Assembly: GCF_050271975.1 (NCBI RefSeq)
Contig: NZ_CP189850.1
Location: 62,001-126,000, forward strand
DNA: 64,000 nt
Source of the DNA: Litorimonas sp947503715
GTDB taxonomy: Bacteria; Pseudomonadota; Alphaproteobacteria; Caulobacterales; Maricaulaceae
Reading direction: 5' to 3'
The notes beneath the pieces are model-generated. The model worked only from the letters and a program-made list of their open reading frames with translations, made no database searches and was not told the origin of the DNA. The position numbers and the translations under genes are program-made. Each line of letters begins with the position of its first letter. The first letter of the stretch is position 1. Shown here piece after piece: positions 17,075 through 28,024 of the stretch.

Positions 17075-18015
17075 GCGTAGTCCTGATCCTTCTCGGTCTC
17101 GCCCTCCTCGTGGGCGGGGGTGAAATCCTTGTGCGCGGCTCCGTGGCACTGGCCACACGGCTGGGCATGTCCAAAGCCCTGATCGGGGTGACCCTCATCG
17201 GATTCGGCACATCCATGCCCGAATTCGTCGCGACTTTTGGCGCGGCGGCAAAGGGCTCGCCGGATATCGCCTTTGGTAACGTCCTCGGCAGCAATATTTC
17301 CAACATCCTGATGATATTAGGCGCGGCGACCTTGATTGCTCCAATTGCGACACGGATGCACGGATTAGCACGGGACGCGATATTCGTGAGTTTCGGGTCC
17401 ATCGCCGCGCTGTATTGGATTTACACGGGCGGCATCCCGCAGGTCGGTGCTTTCGTCCTCATCGCCGCTTTCACGCTCTATATGTTCCTCACCATCCGTG
17501 CGGATATGGCGGATGCCATTGATGATAGCGAGATGGACGATGTCAAAGCCCCGCAATCCGTTCTGCTGTCACTCCTCTTCGCGGTGGGCGGGATTGTGCT
17601 GCTCATGGCAGGAGCGGAAAGTCTGATCCGCGGCGCGTCGTCCATCGCGAGGGGATTGGGCGTCAGCGAAGCCATTATCGGGATTACGATTGTGGGCATC
17701 GGAACCTCCCTCCCCGAAGCGACGGCCTCCATAATTGCCAGTCTGAAGAAAGAAAACGCCCTCGCCTTTGCCAATATTGTCGGCAGCAATATCTTTAACG
17801 GGCTTGGCATTTTGGGCGTAACCGCCGCCGTCTATCCCTTACGCTTTGGCGCGGGCGGGTTCTCCCTGATCGACGGTGTAGTCCTTTGTCTCGCGACCGC
17901 TGCCATGTTCGGCTTTGCCTTGACGCATAAGAAAATTATGCGCTGGGAGGGGGCGGTACTGCTGTTGGCCTATGCTGCCTATCTTGGGTGGTTGATATTG
18001 CGGGCAGTGGGGTAA
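17071..18015 (+). CDS. Calcium/sodium antiporter (YrbG/CaxA-like)
   Basis: A 314-residue inner-membrane exchanger of the Ca2+:cation antiporter superfamily. Ten or so hydrophobic segments form two inverted repeats, each with the ion-binding motifs: GFGTSMPE and GNVLGSNISN in the first half, GIGTSLPE and ANIVGSNIFN in the second. The start is TTG at 17071, overlapping the DUF4349 stop (TTGA). No ATG precedes the first membrane segment, so the rare start is well supported and suggests translational coupling. The linkage with an envelope protease and DUF4349 protein is suggestive but unexplained. Confidence 0.92.
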   Translation: MSVVLILLGLALLVGGGEILVRGSVALATRLGMSKALIGVTLIGFGTSMPEFVATFGAAAKGSPDIAFGNVLGSNISNILMILGAATLIAPIATRMHGLARDAIFVSFGSIAALYWIYTGGIPQVGAFVLIAAFTLYMFLTIRADMADAIDDSEMDDVKAPQSVLLSLLFAVGGIVLLMAGAESLIRGASSIARGLGVSEAIIGITIVGIGTSLPEATASIIASLKKENALAFANIVGSNIFNGLGILGVTAAVYPLRFGAGGFSLIDGVVLCLATAAMFGFALTHKKIMRWEGAVLLLAYAAYLGWLILRAVG

Positions 18016-18205
18016 CCCAGATGAGAAACGCGCGCGGGCATTAAAGTCTCTCGTTTAAGAAGTAAGTGTATCGATTGCAGCACTTCACACCGAAAACCCG
18101 AGGGGGAAAAGCTATCTAAATCAATATCAGATTATGGCCGATTCGGTGCGACTTGATTTGCGTAATTTTTGATAGGCACCAGTCTCAGAGGTTTGGGTCA
18201 ATCAT

Positions 18206-18730
18206 CTAATCTAAAAGGCATTCGACAAACCAACATGGCCGCGTATTAACGGCATAAATATTTAAGGCCGCCGTCTGAACGACAGGTTCACTAAGATTTT
18301 CCACACTAACATTTAGACAAACGGCCAATCTTTTTTGCCCCAAAGGAAGTCTGATTTCTTTGCCATAGCGGCCAAGAGAGAAATGAGTATATTTTTTTGA
18401 ATCGGCTTCTAACTCAATATCTTCAACGCCCAAGAGTTTTCCTGTGTCACACAGAGTTTCTTTGATCTTGAAGCTTGCAGATTGGCTCTTATTCCCTTCC
18501 GGCGTGCTTTTATCGCCGAACTTCAAGATAGCATTGTAACGATATGTTCCACGCCAGTTCGGCTCAAGCTTAAGTTGGAAAGCATCACCGACTTGAAAGA
18601 GTGGGAAAGTCTCGCTCGCATTCAAACCATCGCTGAATAAACGTCCAATTAAGCCCAAATTTTTAGCAGCCACATAAGTTGCTGCCAAAGTTAAAAAGGC
18701 CGCCAGAGTTACGGCGCCCTTTTTAAACAT
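18206..18730 (-). CDS. Hypothetical exported protein
   Basis: A 174-residue protein I do not recognise. It has an N-terminal hydrophobic segment (about 4-25) that may be an uncleaved anchor or signal peptide, then a beta-rich body. Four cysteines are in the C-terminal two thirds (ETLCDTG, LAVCLN, and RPCWFVEC near the end), compatible with periplasmic disulfides. The gene is AT-richer than its neighbours. It lies just downstream of rpoD on the same strand (10-base gap), so read-through from rpoD is possible. Its being a real gene rests on the signal sequence and composition. Confidence 0.6.
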   Translation of the reverse strand: MFKKGAVTLAAFLTLAATYVAAKNLGLIGRLFSDGLNASETFPLFQVGDAFQLKLEPNWRGTYRYNAILKFGDKSTPEGNKSQSASFKIKETLCDTGKLLGVEDIELEADSKKYTHFSLGRYGKEIRLPLGQKRLAVCLNVSVENLSEPVVQTAALNIYAVNTRPCWFVECLLD

Positions 18731-18740
18731 CTGGCGCGGT

Positions 18741-20759
18741 TTACTGATCCAAGAAACTCCGGAGCTTCCGGCTTCGGCTTGGATGTTTCAGCTTCCGTAG
18801 CGCTTTCGCTTCGATCTGGCGGATCCGTTCACGGGTGACCGAGAATTGCTGCCCGACTTCTTCCAGCGTGTGGTCCGTGTTCATTCCGATCCCGAAGCGC
18901 ATTCGCAGGACGCGTTCTTCACGTGGGGTTAGCGATGCCAGCACGCGGGTTGTGGTTTCGCGTAGGTTAGATTGGATCGCCGCCTCAATCGGGAGGATGG
19001 CATTATTATCCTCGATGAAATCGCCGAGTTGGCTGTCTTCCTCGTCACCAATCGGGGTTTCGAGGGAGATCGGCTCTTTGGCGATTTTCATGACCTTGCG
19101 GACCTTCTCCAAGGGCATAGAGAGTTTTGCGGCCAGTTCTTCCGGTGTTGGCTCGCGGCCAATTTCGTGGAGGATTTGACGGCTGGTCCGGACGATCTTG
19201 TTAATCGTCTCAATCATGTGAACCGGAATCCGGATCGTCCGTGCCTGATCCGCGATAGAGCGTGTGATCGCCTGACGGATCCACCACGTCGCATAGGTCG
19301 AGAATTTGTAACCGCGGCGATATTCGAATTTATCGACGGCCTTCATCAGGCCGATATTGCCTTCCTGAATGAGATCGAGGAATTGCAGGCCGCGATTTGT
19401 ATATTTCTTGGCGATGGAAATCACGAGGCGCAAGTTTGCTTCGACCATTTCCTTCTTGGCCTGACGCGCTTCTCGCTCGCCTTTTTGGACCTTTTGGACG
19501 ATGCGGCGGAATTCATCGACGGGCACACCGGTTTCCTGCGCAAGCCCCCCGATTTCATTCCGGATTTTATGAATGGAGCGGTTTTCACGCTGTAGGAAAC
19601 GGTCCCACGCCGTGGAGCGCCCTTCCATCTCTTCCGTCCAATTCGGGTTCAATTCAGAGCCCAAATAAGCCGTCAGGAAATCCTCACGCGGGACGCCGTT
19701 ACCGTCGGCCAAACGCATGAGTTTGCCCTCAAGTGAGATGAAGCGCTTATTAATTGTATAGAGCTGGTCAATCAGGGCGTCGATCCGCGCGTTATTGAGC
19801 TGTAGCTCTTTAATCTCAGTAATGATCTGTTCCTGCACGGCGTCATATTCTTCGGCCTGCGGCTTGCGCAGTTTCTTGCCGGAGAGACGCGCGCGGATGA
19901 GCATTTGCTGGAGTTTTTGGAAGCGCACGAAATCCTGCGAAATCCGGTCGAGCCGTAGCATGATGTCGTCGCGCAGGGCGGCTTCCATGCCGGCCATGCT
20001 GAGATTTGTCTTATCTTCTTCCTCGTCCTCATCATCCTCAATGGGCTTTTCACCGGGCTTATAGGTCCGCTCCGGCATTTTGGTTTTGCGTTCTTCGGCA
20101 AGGGACTCAAGGTCACCTTCCTGTTTTTCCAATTCGCCTTTTTCGATCTTCTCGCGGCGAACAGCCAGCGCGGACCGGTCTTCCTGAATATTCCCGATAG
20201 AGCGGTTATACATCGTGTCCAGATCGATGATGTCGCGCAGGAGGATTTCGCCCTCCTCCAGCTCTTCGCGCCAAATCATGATGGCTTCGAATGTCAGGGC
20301 GCTTTCGCACAGGCCCTTAATCATTGTGTCGCGGCCGGCCTCAATCCGTTTGGCAATCGCGATCTCGCCCTCGCGGGAGAGCAGCTCGACGACGCCCATT
20401 TCGCGCAGATACATCCGCACGGGATCATCAGTGCGATCGAGTTCTTCCTTGGAATTGCCGCCCTTGACCGCCGTGGTGGAGGTCCGCGCGAGCGTCTTCG
20501 GCCCGAGCGTTTCCTCGTCCCGTTGATCATGAACGGAAATACCCATCTCGGAGAGTTGCGCGATGATGATCTCGATTTCGTCGGCGGTGATGCCGTCCAT
20601 ATCGAGATGTTTGTTGAGTTCATCCGTATGCAGGAGGCCAGATTTCTTGGCCTCCACAATCATGCGTTTGACATCGATATTGTCGAAGTCGAGACGTTTA
20701 CGTTTCGTCGCCAACGCAGTCGTTGGAGTGGCTTTTTCAGCCGCGGCAGCTTTGGCCAT
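18741..20759 (-). CDS. rpoD: RNA polymerase primary sigma factor RpoD (sigma-70)
   Basis: The housekeeping sigma factor, 672 residues. Region 1.1 lies in the N-terminal 90 residues, region 1.2 near DDPVRMYLREMG, then a large charged non-conserved insert (about 190-400, acidic run EDDEDEEED). Region 2 is GLQFLDLIQEGNIGLMKAVD with the -10 recognition helix YATWWIRQAITR. Region 4 ends with the -35 helix EEVGQQFSVTRERIRQIEAK. The ATG at 20759 is preferred to an upstream GTG at 20771 because MAKAAAAEK is the usual type of start and AAAGGG lies upstream. dnaG is upstream on the same strand, the common dnaG-rpoD arrangement. Confidence 0.97.
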   Translation of the reverse strand: MAKAAAAEKATPTTALATKRKRLDFDNIDVKRMIVEAKKSGLLHTDELNKHLDMDGITADEIEIIIAQLSEMGISVHDQRDEETLGPKTLARTSTTAVKGGNSKEELDRTDDPVRMYLREMGVVELLSREGEIAIAKRIEAGRDTMIKGLCESALTFEAIMIWREELEEGEILLRDIIDLDTMYNRSIGNIQEDRSALAVRREKIEKGELEKQEGDLESLAEERKTKMPERTYKPGEKPIEDDEDEEEDKTNLSMAGMEAALRDDIMLRLDRISQDFVRFQKLQQMLIRARLSGKKLRKPQAEEYDAVQEQIITEIKELQLNNARIDALIDQLYTINKRFISLEGKLMRLADGNGVPREDFLTAYLGSELNPNWTEEMEGRSTAWDRFLQRENRSIHKIRNEIGGLAQETGVPVDEFRRIVQKVQKGEREARQAKKEMVEANLRLVISIAKKYTNRGLQFLDLIQEGNIGLMKAVDKFEYRRGYKFSTYATWWIRQAITRSIADQARTIRIPVHMIETINKIVRTSRQILHEIGREPTPEELAAKLSMPLEKVRKVMKIAKEPISLETPIGDEEDSQLGDFIEDNNAILPIEAAIQSNLRETTTRVLASLTPREERVLRMRFGIGMNTDHTLEEVGQQFSVTRERIRQIEAKALRKLKHPSRSRKLRSFLDQ

Positions 20760-20870
20760 ATGTTTGATCACCCTTTATTCAGCCCCGCTTATGGTAAAGC
20801 AGGACTTAAAATATCGTTAGCCCCAGCGCCCATGCGTGATCCGCACATGACCGAGAGGGCCGTGAAATTC

Positions 20871-22694
20871 CTAGTCGCGCGCCTCTTTAGATGCGCGCAT
20901 CGCACGGTGCAATCCGTCCGAGTTGTCACCCGTAATGGCATCGACCATCCGGGCGCGAGTGTCCGAGCTCTCCGCTTCCAACTGGGTGGTCCCTATAAGG
21001 GTGTCGGCCTGGGCGTTCCAGAGTGCCGCGCGAGTATCCAGTGTTGCGTCTGCGCCCCCCATCCCCGCCCTGATCAAGAGCCGTTGACGGGACAGCGCAC
21101 GATAAGCCTGTTCCATTCCTGAGGACTGTATATGTGTAAAGAGATGAGTTTTTTCAACCGCTTTCGCCTGCCGCCACCAGTTGAGAACTGCTTTTTGTAG
21201 AGCAGACGCATCTGCACTCCCAAATTCCAGCTCAAAAAAGCGCTCATCCACGCGTTCCAGCAATTCGGGGAATTCGAGAATCGCCCCGATCAGCGTGGTT
21301 TCAACCCGCGTATTGGAGGCCAGTTTCTGTGCAGAAGCAATTTGCGTCGTCTTGCCAGCTTTCGTTTCCCCGTCAGATTTACGTTTATACTGATTGCCAC
21401 GCTGGGCCTGCCAGCCATAATTTGCGTCAAACCGCGCTAGAAGCTCTGTTTTATAGAGCGCTTTAACATCGCCGTTCTCAATCTCGTCCAGCGCCTTGTA
21501 GAGCCGCGATTTCAGTCCGGCTTTGGCTTCCGGCGTGTTGAGCGGTTCCGCCTCGACCTCGCGCCGCCAGAGCATATCGACGAGCGGAATGGCGGCGTCG
21601 AGGACTTTCGCGATAGCAGGCGGTCCCGATGCACGGATGAGATCGTCGGGGTCCTGCCCCTCCGGTAACATGGCGAAACGCAGAGTCTGTCCGGGGCGCA
21701 GCAGGGGTAGCGCGCGTTCAATCGACCGGAACGCGGCACGAACGCCCGCTTTATCACCGTCAAAGCAGAGAATAGGTTCCGGTCCGACCCGCCAGAGCAG
21801 ATCAAGCTGATCTTCCGTCAGGGCCGTGCCCATCGGCGCGACCGTATGACCGAACCCCGCACGGGCCAGTGCGATGACATCCATATAGCCTTCGGCGACA
21901 ATCAGTCCCCGCGCCGTATTGGACGCGTCCGAGAAGGCCCGCCGCGCACGGTGATAATTATAGAGCAGCCGCCCTTTCTGGAAAATCGGCGTTTCGGGAC
22001 TGTTCAGATATTTCGCCTTGGCATCCTTGGCCATGGCCCGCCCGCCAAAGGCGACGAGCCGCCCGCGCGTGTCGTGGATGGGAAACATGATGCGGTCGCG
22101 GAACCTGTCCCACGGGGCGCGGGAGCGGTCTTCCGGCTCGACCAGTAATCCGGCCTCAACCAATTGCGCGGGCGTCGCGCCCTGCGCGATCAGCTCATCC
22201 TTTAGCGCCGAGAAATTATCCGGCGCAAAACCCATGCCGAAAGCTTTGGCGGCCGTCTTGCTCATGCCTCTATTTGTGAGATAGTCCCGCGCCGCCGCGC
22301 CATCCGTGCGGTAGAGCGTCTTTTCGAAAAATTCCTGCGCGCGCTCCATCCATGAGATGGTTTCTTTATTCTTCGCCGCGCGCGCCTCCGCCTGCGGGTC
22401 AGCCTGCGGCATTTCCATCCCCGCCATTGTCGCGAGGGCTTCGACGGCTTCGGGAAAGGACAAACCCTCGACCTCCATCAGGAACGAAATCGCATCGCCA
22501 TGTTTACCGCTGGAAAAACAGTGATAGAACCCCTTTTCGTCATTCACGAAAAAGCTCGGCGTCTTTTCATTCGTGAAGGGCGACAGCCCTGCAAATTCAC
22601 GTCCTTGGCGTTTAAGTTTCACGTGGCGGCCGACAACGTCAGACGGCCGAACCCGCGCCTTCAACTCCTCCAAGAAATGTTCACCGAACTTCAT
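20871..22694 (-). CDS. dnaG: DNA primase
   Basis: Synthesises RNA primers at the replication fork; 607 residues. The order is N-terminal zinc-ribbon region (1-100), TOPRIM catalytic core (about 250-340; EGYMDVIALARAG, FDGDKAG), then a helicase-binding C-terminal domain. The zinc ligands found in E. coli (C40, H43, C61, C64) read S38, T41, C59 and S62, so three of four are lost and this ribbon cannot hold zinc in the usual way. The flanking motif NEKTPSFFV is otherwise conserved. I believe this loss occurs across alphaproteobacterial primases, which would make it clade-typical. rpoD follows 111 bases downstream. Confidence 0.96.
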   Translation of the reverse strand: MKFGEHFLEELKARVRPSDVVGRHVKLKRQGREFAGLSPFTNEKTPSFFVNDEKGFYHCFSSGKHGDAISFLMEVEGLSFPEAVEALATMAGMEMPQADPQAEARAAKNKETISWMERAQEFFEKTLYRTDGAAARDYLTNRGMSKTAAKAFGMGFAPDNFSALKDELIAQGATPAQLVEAGLLVEPEDRSRAPWDRFRDRIMFPIHDTRGRLVAFGGRAMAKDAKAKYLNSPETPIFQKGRLLYNYHRARRAFSDASNTARGLIVAEGYMDVIALARAGFGHTVAPMGTALTEDQLDLLWRVGPEPILCFDGDKAGVRAAFRSIERALPLLRPGQTLRFAMLPEGQDPDDLIRASGPPAIAKVLDAAIPLVDMLWRREVEAEPLNTPEAKAGLKSRLYKALDEIENGDVKALYKTELLARFDANYGWQAQRGNQYKRKSDGETKAGKTTQIASAQKLASNTRVETTLIGAILEFPELLERVDERFFELEFGSADASALQKAVLNWWRQAKAVEKTHLFTHIQSSGMEQAYRALSRQRLLIRAGMGGADATLDTRAALWNAQADTLIGTTQLEAESSDTRARMVDAITGDNSDGLHRAMRASKEARD

Positions 22695-22917
22695 GGGATG
22701 GACTTAGGCGGAAGTGGGCGTGATTGCGAGTCAAAGGGTGTTCGAATGTGGAGAGGTGCGACTAACGCTTAATGTCGCTTTAGGGGGCGAAGCGGATATC
22801 GGAGCCAGAAAATTTCGCACATCATTCGCACATCAATAGATAGACGGAGGAACACACACGAGCTAAACCTGTTTTTGTAGAAACATAACTTTCAGACAAC
22901 TTTTAGATATAAAATCC

Positions 22918-23580
22918 ATGGCTAACAAATGCAGAAATGTAGCTATCATTGGCCTCGGCACCTTCGGTGTCTCTGTAGCTAGAGAATTAACCCGCATGGG
23001 AGACAATGTCCTTGGTATTGACGATGACCCTGCTCGCGTGAGCATGATATGTGATGAGATAAAGTCATCTATTCAGGTTGATGCGACTGATGACAAAGCT
23101 CTTTCTCAATGTGCACTTGAGACTTATGATGCGGTCTTAGTTTCCATCGGCGAAAATACTGAGGCTAGTATTCTGGTTGCTATGAATGTGATGGAATTAG
23201 GATGCAGACAGGTTTGGGTTAAAGCGCAGACCCAGACTCAACAAAAAATCTTGAAGGCAATTGGTGTTCACTATGTTGTACTTCCCGAGCAGCGCTTCGG
23301 CACACATATCGCTCAGATAATCCATAATCCTCATCTGGAAGACTTTATGTCACTGGGCGACGGACAATACGTCGTCATGATGGAGGTGCTTTCTTCTTTA
23401 GCAGGTAAATCACTGGCGGAGTTTAAATTTGAAAAAGCCCACAATATTTCTTGCATGGGTGTTTACTCTGATGGCGTGTTTTCTAGTTCCGCTGAATTTA
23501 ATGATGTTTTGAAGGAAAACGATAAGATCATTCTATTCGGCACGCGTAGCCAATTACGCAAATTCTCCGACGTAATGTAA
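22918..23580 (+). CDS. ktrA: Potassium-uptake gating protein KtrA (TrkA family)
   Basis: A 220-residue cytosolic RCK protein that gates the KtrB channel in response to nucleotides. The RCK_N Rossmann fold starts at residue 8 with the GLGTFGVSVA nucleotide loop and the acidic end of strand two (GIDDDP); RCK_C occupies about 135-215. ktrB begins 6 bases after the stop. Both genes are markedly more AT-rich than dnaG and rpsA on either side, suggesting horizontal acquisition or relaxed composition. About 220 bases upstream hold no gene; a near-tandem repeat TCGCACATCA lies near 22816-22835. Confidence 0.9.
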   Translation: MANKCRNVAIIGLGTFGVSVARELTRMGDNVLGIDDDPARVSMICDEIKSSIQVDATDDKALSQCALETYDAVLVSIGENTEASILVAMNVMELGCRQVWVKAQTQTQQKILKAIGVHYVVLPEQRFGTHIAQIIHNPHLEDFMSLGDGQYVVMMEVLSSLAGKSLAEFKFEKAHNISCMGVYSDGVFSSSAEFNDVLKENDKIILFGTRSQLRKFSDVM

Positions 23581-23586
23581 TCTGCA

Positions 23587-24906
23587 GTGAGACGATTTTT
23601 AGATTTACCAGCCCCCGCTCTGCTGGCGCTGCTGTACTTAAGTTGGATTACGGTCGGTGCCTTATTACTAATGTTACCCGTCGCATCCAATGACGGTATC
23701 ACTTGGTCAGATGCGTTCTTTACCGCGACCTCAGCTGTAACTGTTACTGGCTTAGTTGTTGTAGACACCGGAACGGCATTCACAACATTTGGACAAGGTG
23801 TCCTTATGCTGTTGATACAGCTCGGAGGCATGGGCCTAATGACATTTGCGGTCTTGGTCCTCTCATCTTTAGGGATGCAAATTGGTCTAGCACAACGGCA
23901 ATTCCTTCGGGAAGAAATGGGCCTGTCATCTCTAGGGGGATTACTCGACATTGTCCGGATTGTTTTCAAAGTCGTGTTAGTTTGTGAAGTAATCGGCATG
24001 GCCATAATGGCATTCGTTTTCGTGCCTGACTTTGGTTGGCGTGAAGGGTTATGGCAGGCTGCCTTTCATTCTATCTCGGCTTTTAATAACGCTGGATTCT
24101 CACTGTTCTCAAACAGCCTCATGGGCTATGTTGGCAATCCACTCATTATAATTACAATTTCCGTTCAGTTTATTGTCGCAGGTCTCGGCTTCGCAGTTCT
24201 GTCTGATATCTTGGTACATGGAAAATGGCAGAAATTCTCTCTGCACACACGTTTAATGTTAGTCGGAACACTCAGCTTAATCCTTATCTCCTGCTTTGGG
24301 TATGGAGTGTTGGAATGGAACAACCCTGAAACATTGGCTGGTTTGGCAACTTCAGGGGAGAGACTGAACGCAATATGGTTCGAGGCCGTTACCCCCCGAA
24401 CGGCTGGTTTTAACTCAATGAATACGGCAGCCATGCAGGATAGCACAACACTCATGACGATGGTTCTGATGGTCATCGGCGGCGGTAGCACATCTACGGC
24501 GGGTGGCATTAAGGTCACAACCGCTGTGGTACTCCTGCTCGCAACGATAGCATTTTTTCGCAATTCTGGAAAAATGAGAGCATTCGGTTACAGTGTGGGA
24601 TTACAGCAAGGCTTAAAAGTGATGGCGCTTTTGACAATCAGCCTTTTCGTCATTTTGGCGGGTTTATTTTTGATCGTTGCGACGCATGAAATAGATTTTT
24701 TGACAGCTGCATTTGAAGTAACCTCTGCTTTTGGAACAGTAGGATTGAGCCAGGGGGCGACCGGCGAGCTCAATGACTTTGGCAGGGCAATCATTTGCTT
24801 AATCATGTTTTTGGGCAGACTGGGCCCTCTGACCCTCGGGTTCTTTCTCGCATCGAAAACGACACCGAGAATACAATATCCTGAAGGCTCTATTTTCTTA
24901 GGTTAG
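23587..24906 (+). CDS. ktrB: Potassium transporter KtrB (TrkH/HKT superfamily)
   Basis: A 439-residue inner-membrane K+ translocating subunit. Four membrane-pore-membrane repeats are visible; selectivity-filter glycines lie in TSAVTVTGL, SAFNNAGFS, TPRTAGFN and SAFGTVGLS. KtrB is usually Na+-dependent and needs KtrA, which is immediately upstream. The start is GTG at 23587, because no ATG precedes the first membrane segment. The AT-rich composition matches ktrA. The window carries a second, unrelated TrkH-type transporter at 29.5-31.0 kb. Confidence 0.92.
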   Translation: MRRFLDLPAPALLALLYLSWITVGALLLMLPVASNDGITWSDAFFTATSAVTVTGLVVVDTGTAFTTFGQGVLMLLIQLGGMGLMTFAVLVLSSLGMQIGLAQRQFLREEMGLSSLGGLLDIVRIVFKVVLVCEVIGMAIMAFVFVPDFGWREGLWQAAFHSISAFNNAGFSLFSNSLMGYVGNPLIIITISVQFIVAGLGFAVLSDILVHGKWQKFSLHTRLMLVGTLSLILISCFGYGVLEWNNPETLAGLATSGERLNAIWFEAVTPRTAGFNSMNTAAMQDSTTLMTMVLMVIGGGSTSTAGGIKVTTAVVLLLATIAFFRNSGKMRAFGYSVGLQQGLKVMALLTISLFVILAGLFLIVATHEIDFLTAAFEVTSAFGTVGLSQGATGELNDFGRAIICLIMFLGRLGPLTLGFFLASKTTPRIQYPEGSIFLG

Positions 24907-25127
24907 TGTGAAAAGCCATGTGAATAGACGCACTACAAAAGGTGTTTCGAAAATTTGTCATTCTTGGCAATCTAATCCGCTCAGTTAACGTCCGCAATGA
25001 GGATCAGACGGCCCTTAATCCGCGTTTGAAAAACATGATCCCCGCTTGCATCCCCAACCCGCCTCCCCTATAGGCCGCGCGACTGCGCTGGATGGCACTC
25101 CACCTCCTGCCGCGTCATATTTCTTAC

Positions 25128-25144
25128 GCCCGGATTGGCCGGGC
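25128..25144 (+). promoter_or_regulatory. Hairpin in the rpsA upstream region
   Basis: The 304 bases between ktrB and rpsA (24907-25210) contain no gene that I can support. A perfect 6-bp GC stem (25128-25133 with 25139-25144) sits 66 bases before the rpsA start and has no T-run after it. Ribosomal protein S1 represses its own translation through a structured leader in E. coli, so a leader element is possible here, but the sequence alone does not show it. Confidence 0.25.
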
Positions 25145-25210
25145 TAGTCCATTAGCTCGCAATGAGGCGAATAATTGGCAGGACCTAATTGTTGGAGAAC
25201 TCCCTTACAC

Positions 25211-26905
<1,695 letters not shown>

Positions 26906-26974
26906 GCTTTAAACTCTTCGGTCAGTGCGGTGAACGCATTGACCGGAGAAAATTAAGCCAGCATTAACCATAAA

Positions 26975-26999
26975 AGTCCCTGTAACAGGGGCTTTTTTT
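26975..26999 (+). terminator. Rho-independent terminator of rpsA
   Basis: An 8-bp stem (26975-26982 with 26986-26993, one G-T wobble, 3-base loop) is followed directly by a T-run. It lies 70 bases after the rpsA stop and upstream of ihfB, so it should separate the two transcripts. Confidence 0.85.
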
Positions 27000-27057
27000 A
27001 TGCCCGAATGTCGGATTTCGATTGACCTGTTAGGGCCGTCCCTGATTTATAAGGGCC

Positions 27058-27348
27058 ATGCTAAGATCAGAACTCATCGACACCCTCCACGAAGAAAATC
27101 CGCATTTGACGCGTCGGGATATGGAACGTTTGGTGGCGGTCGTGCTGGAAACAGTCACACAAACACTTGAAGCTGGTGCGCGCGTGGAGCTCCGTGGCTT
27201 TGGCGCATTTTCCGTGCGCCGCCGGGATGCCCGCGCCGGACGCAACCCGCGCACAGGCGAAAGTGTCGCCGTGCCGGAAAAACATGTGCCGTTCTTCCGC
27301 ACGGGTAAGGAACTCCGTCAACGGATTGACGACGCGTCTAAGAAATAA
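27058..27348 (+). CDS. ihfB: Integration host factor beta subunit
   Basis: A 96-residue DNA-bending nucleoid protein of the HU/IHF family, acting as a heterodimer with IhfA (not in the window). The dimer core is residues 1-50, the DNA-binding beta arm about 52-78 with the signature GFGAFSVRRRDARAGRNPRT, including the intercalating proline region (GRNPRTG). The position after rpsA is conserved for ihfB rather than ihfA or hup, which supports the naming. The start ATG follows a 58-base gap after the rpsA terminator, so it has its own promoter region. Confidence 0.93.
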   Translation: MLRSELIDTLHEENPHLTRRDMERLVAVVLETVTQTLEAGARVELRGFGAFSVRRRDARAGRNPRTGESVAVPEKHVPFFRTGKELRQRIDDASKK

Positions 27349-27413
27349 TTTTTTAGCTGAAAGCTAAGGCTTTCGGTCCTCGGACAATCAATTCGAAGAA
27401 TTGAATATCTAAA

Positions 27414-27869
27414 TCACCATTCTCCGGTATTCTCCATTGACGCCCAAGGTTCTTGCGGGGCGAGATTGTCGCCTGCCTGCAATAACTCGACAGATGCGCC
27501 GTCCGGACTGCGGATGAACGCCATATGGCCGTCACGGGGCGGGCGGAGAATTGTGATGCCCTGGGATTGGAGATGCGCGCAGGTCGCGTAAATATCATCG
27601 ACACGGTAAGCCAAATGCCCAAAATTACGCCCACCCGTAAGCTCTTCCGCCGTGCCGTCCTCTGCGGGCCAATTGTAAGTCAATTCAACCAAGGGAGCTT
27701 TATCCGCTTTCGCCCGCTCCACATCATCGGGTGCCGCGAGAAAGACCAGCGTAAACCGTCCCTTCTTGGCTTCATAGCGTCGGGTCTCGACCAGCCCCAA
27801 TCCGTCACAGTAAAAGGCGAGCGCTGCCTCAAGATCTGAGACGCGAAGCATTGTATGAAGATATTGCAT
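27414..27869 (-). CDS. gloA: Lactoylglutathione lyase (glyoxalase I)
   Basis: A 151-residue VOC-fold metalloenzyme that converts the methylglyoxal-glutathione adduct to S-lactoylglutathione. Two beta-alpha-beta-beta-beta modules are visible. Likely metal ligands are H5 (LHTMLRVSD), a glutamate in the first module, H in FGHLAYRVDD and E in SVELLQ. FYCDGLGL and the GHLAYRVDDIYATC stretch are typical of GloA. The ATG at 27869 begins the fold and has AAAGG upstream; the open frame continues upstream without homology. It is divergent from mscL. Confidence 0.92.
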   Translation of the reverse strand: MQYLHTMLRVSDLEAALAFYCDGLGLVETRRYEAKKGRFTLVFLAAPDDVERAKADKAPLVELTYNWPAEDGTAEELTGGRNFGHLAYRVDDIYATCAHLQSQGITILRPPRDGHMAFIRSPDGASVELLQAGDNLAPQEPWASMENTGEW

Positions 27870-28024
27870 GGGCGGGACCTTTCTGATGTGTGGAACCTGA
27901 TTGATACAAGATGAACAGCATTCATAGACAAAATTAAGTATGTTGACCCATGCCCCCTCTACATGCGAATTACGCGCGCAGTAGCCGGAATAGGGTCCGG
28001 CTTTAACTTTCAAGGGGAAATCCA

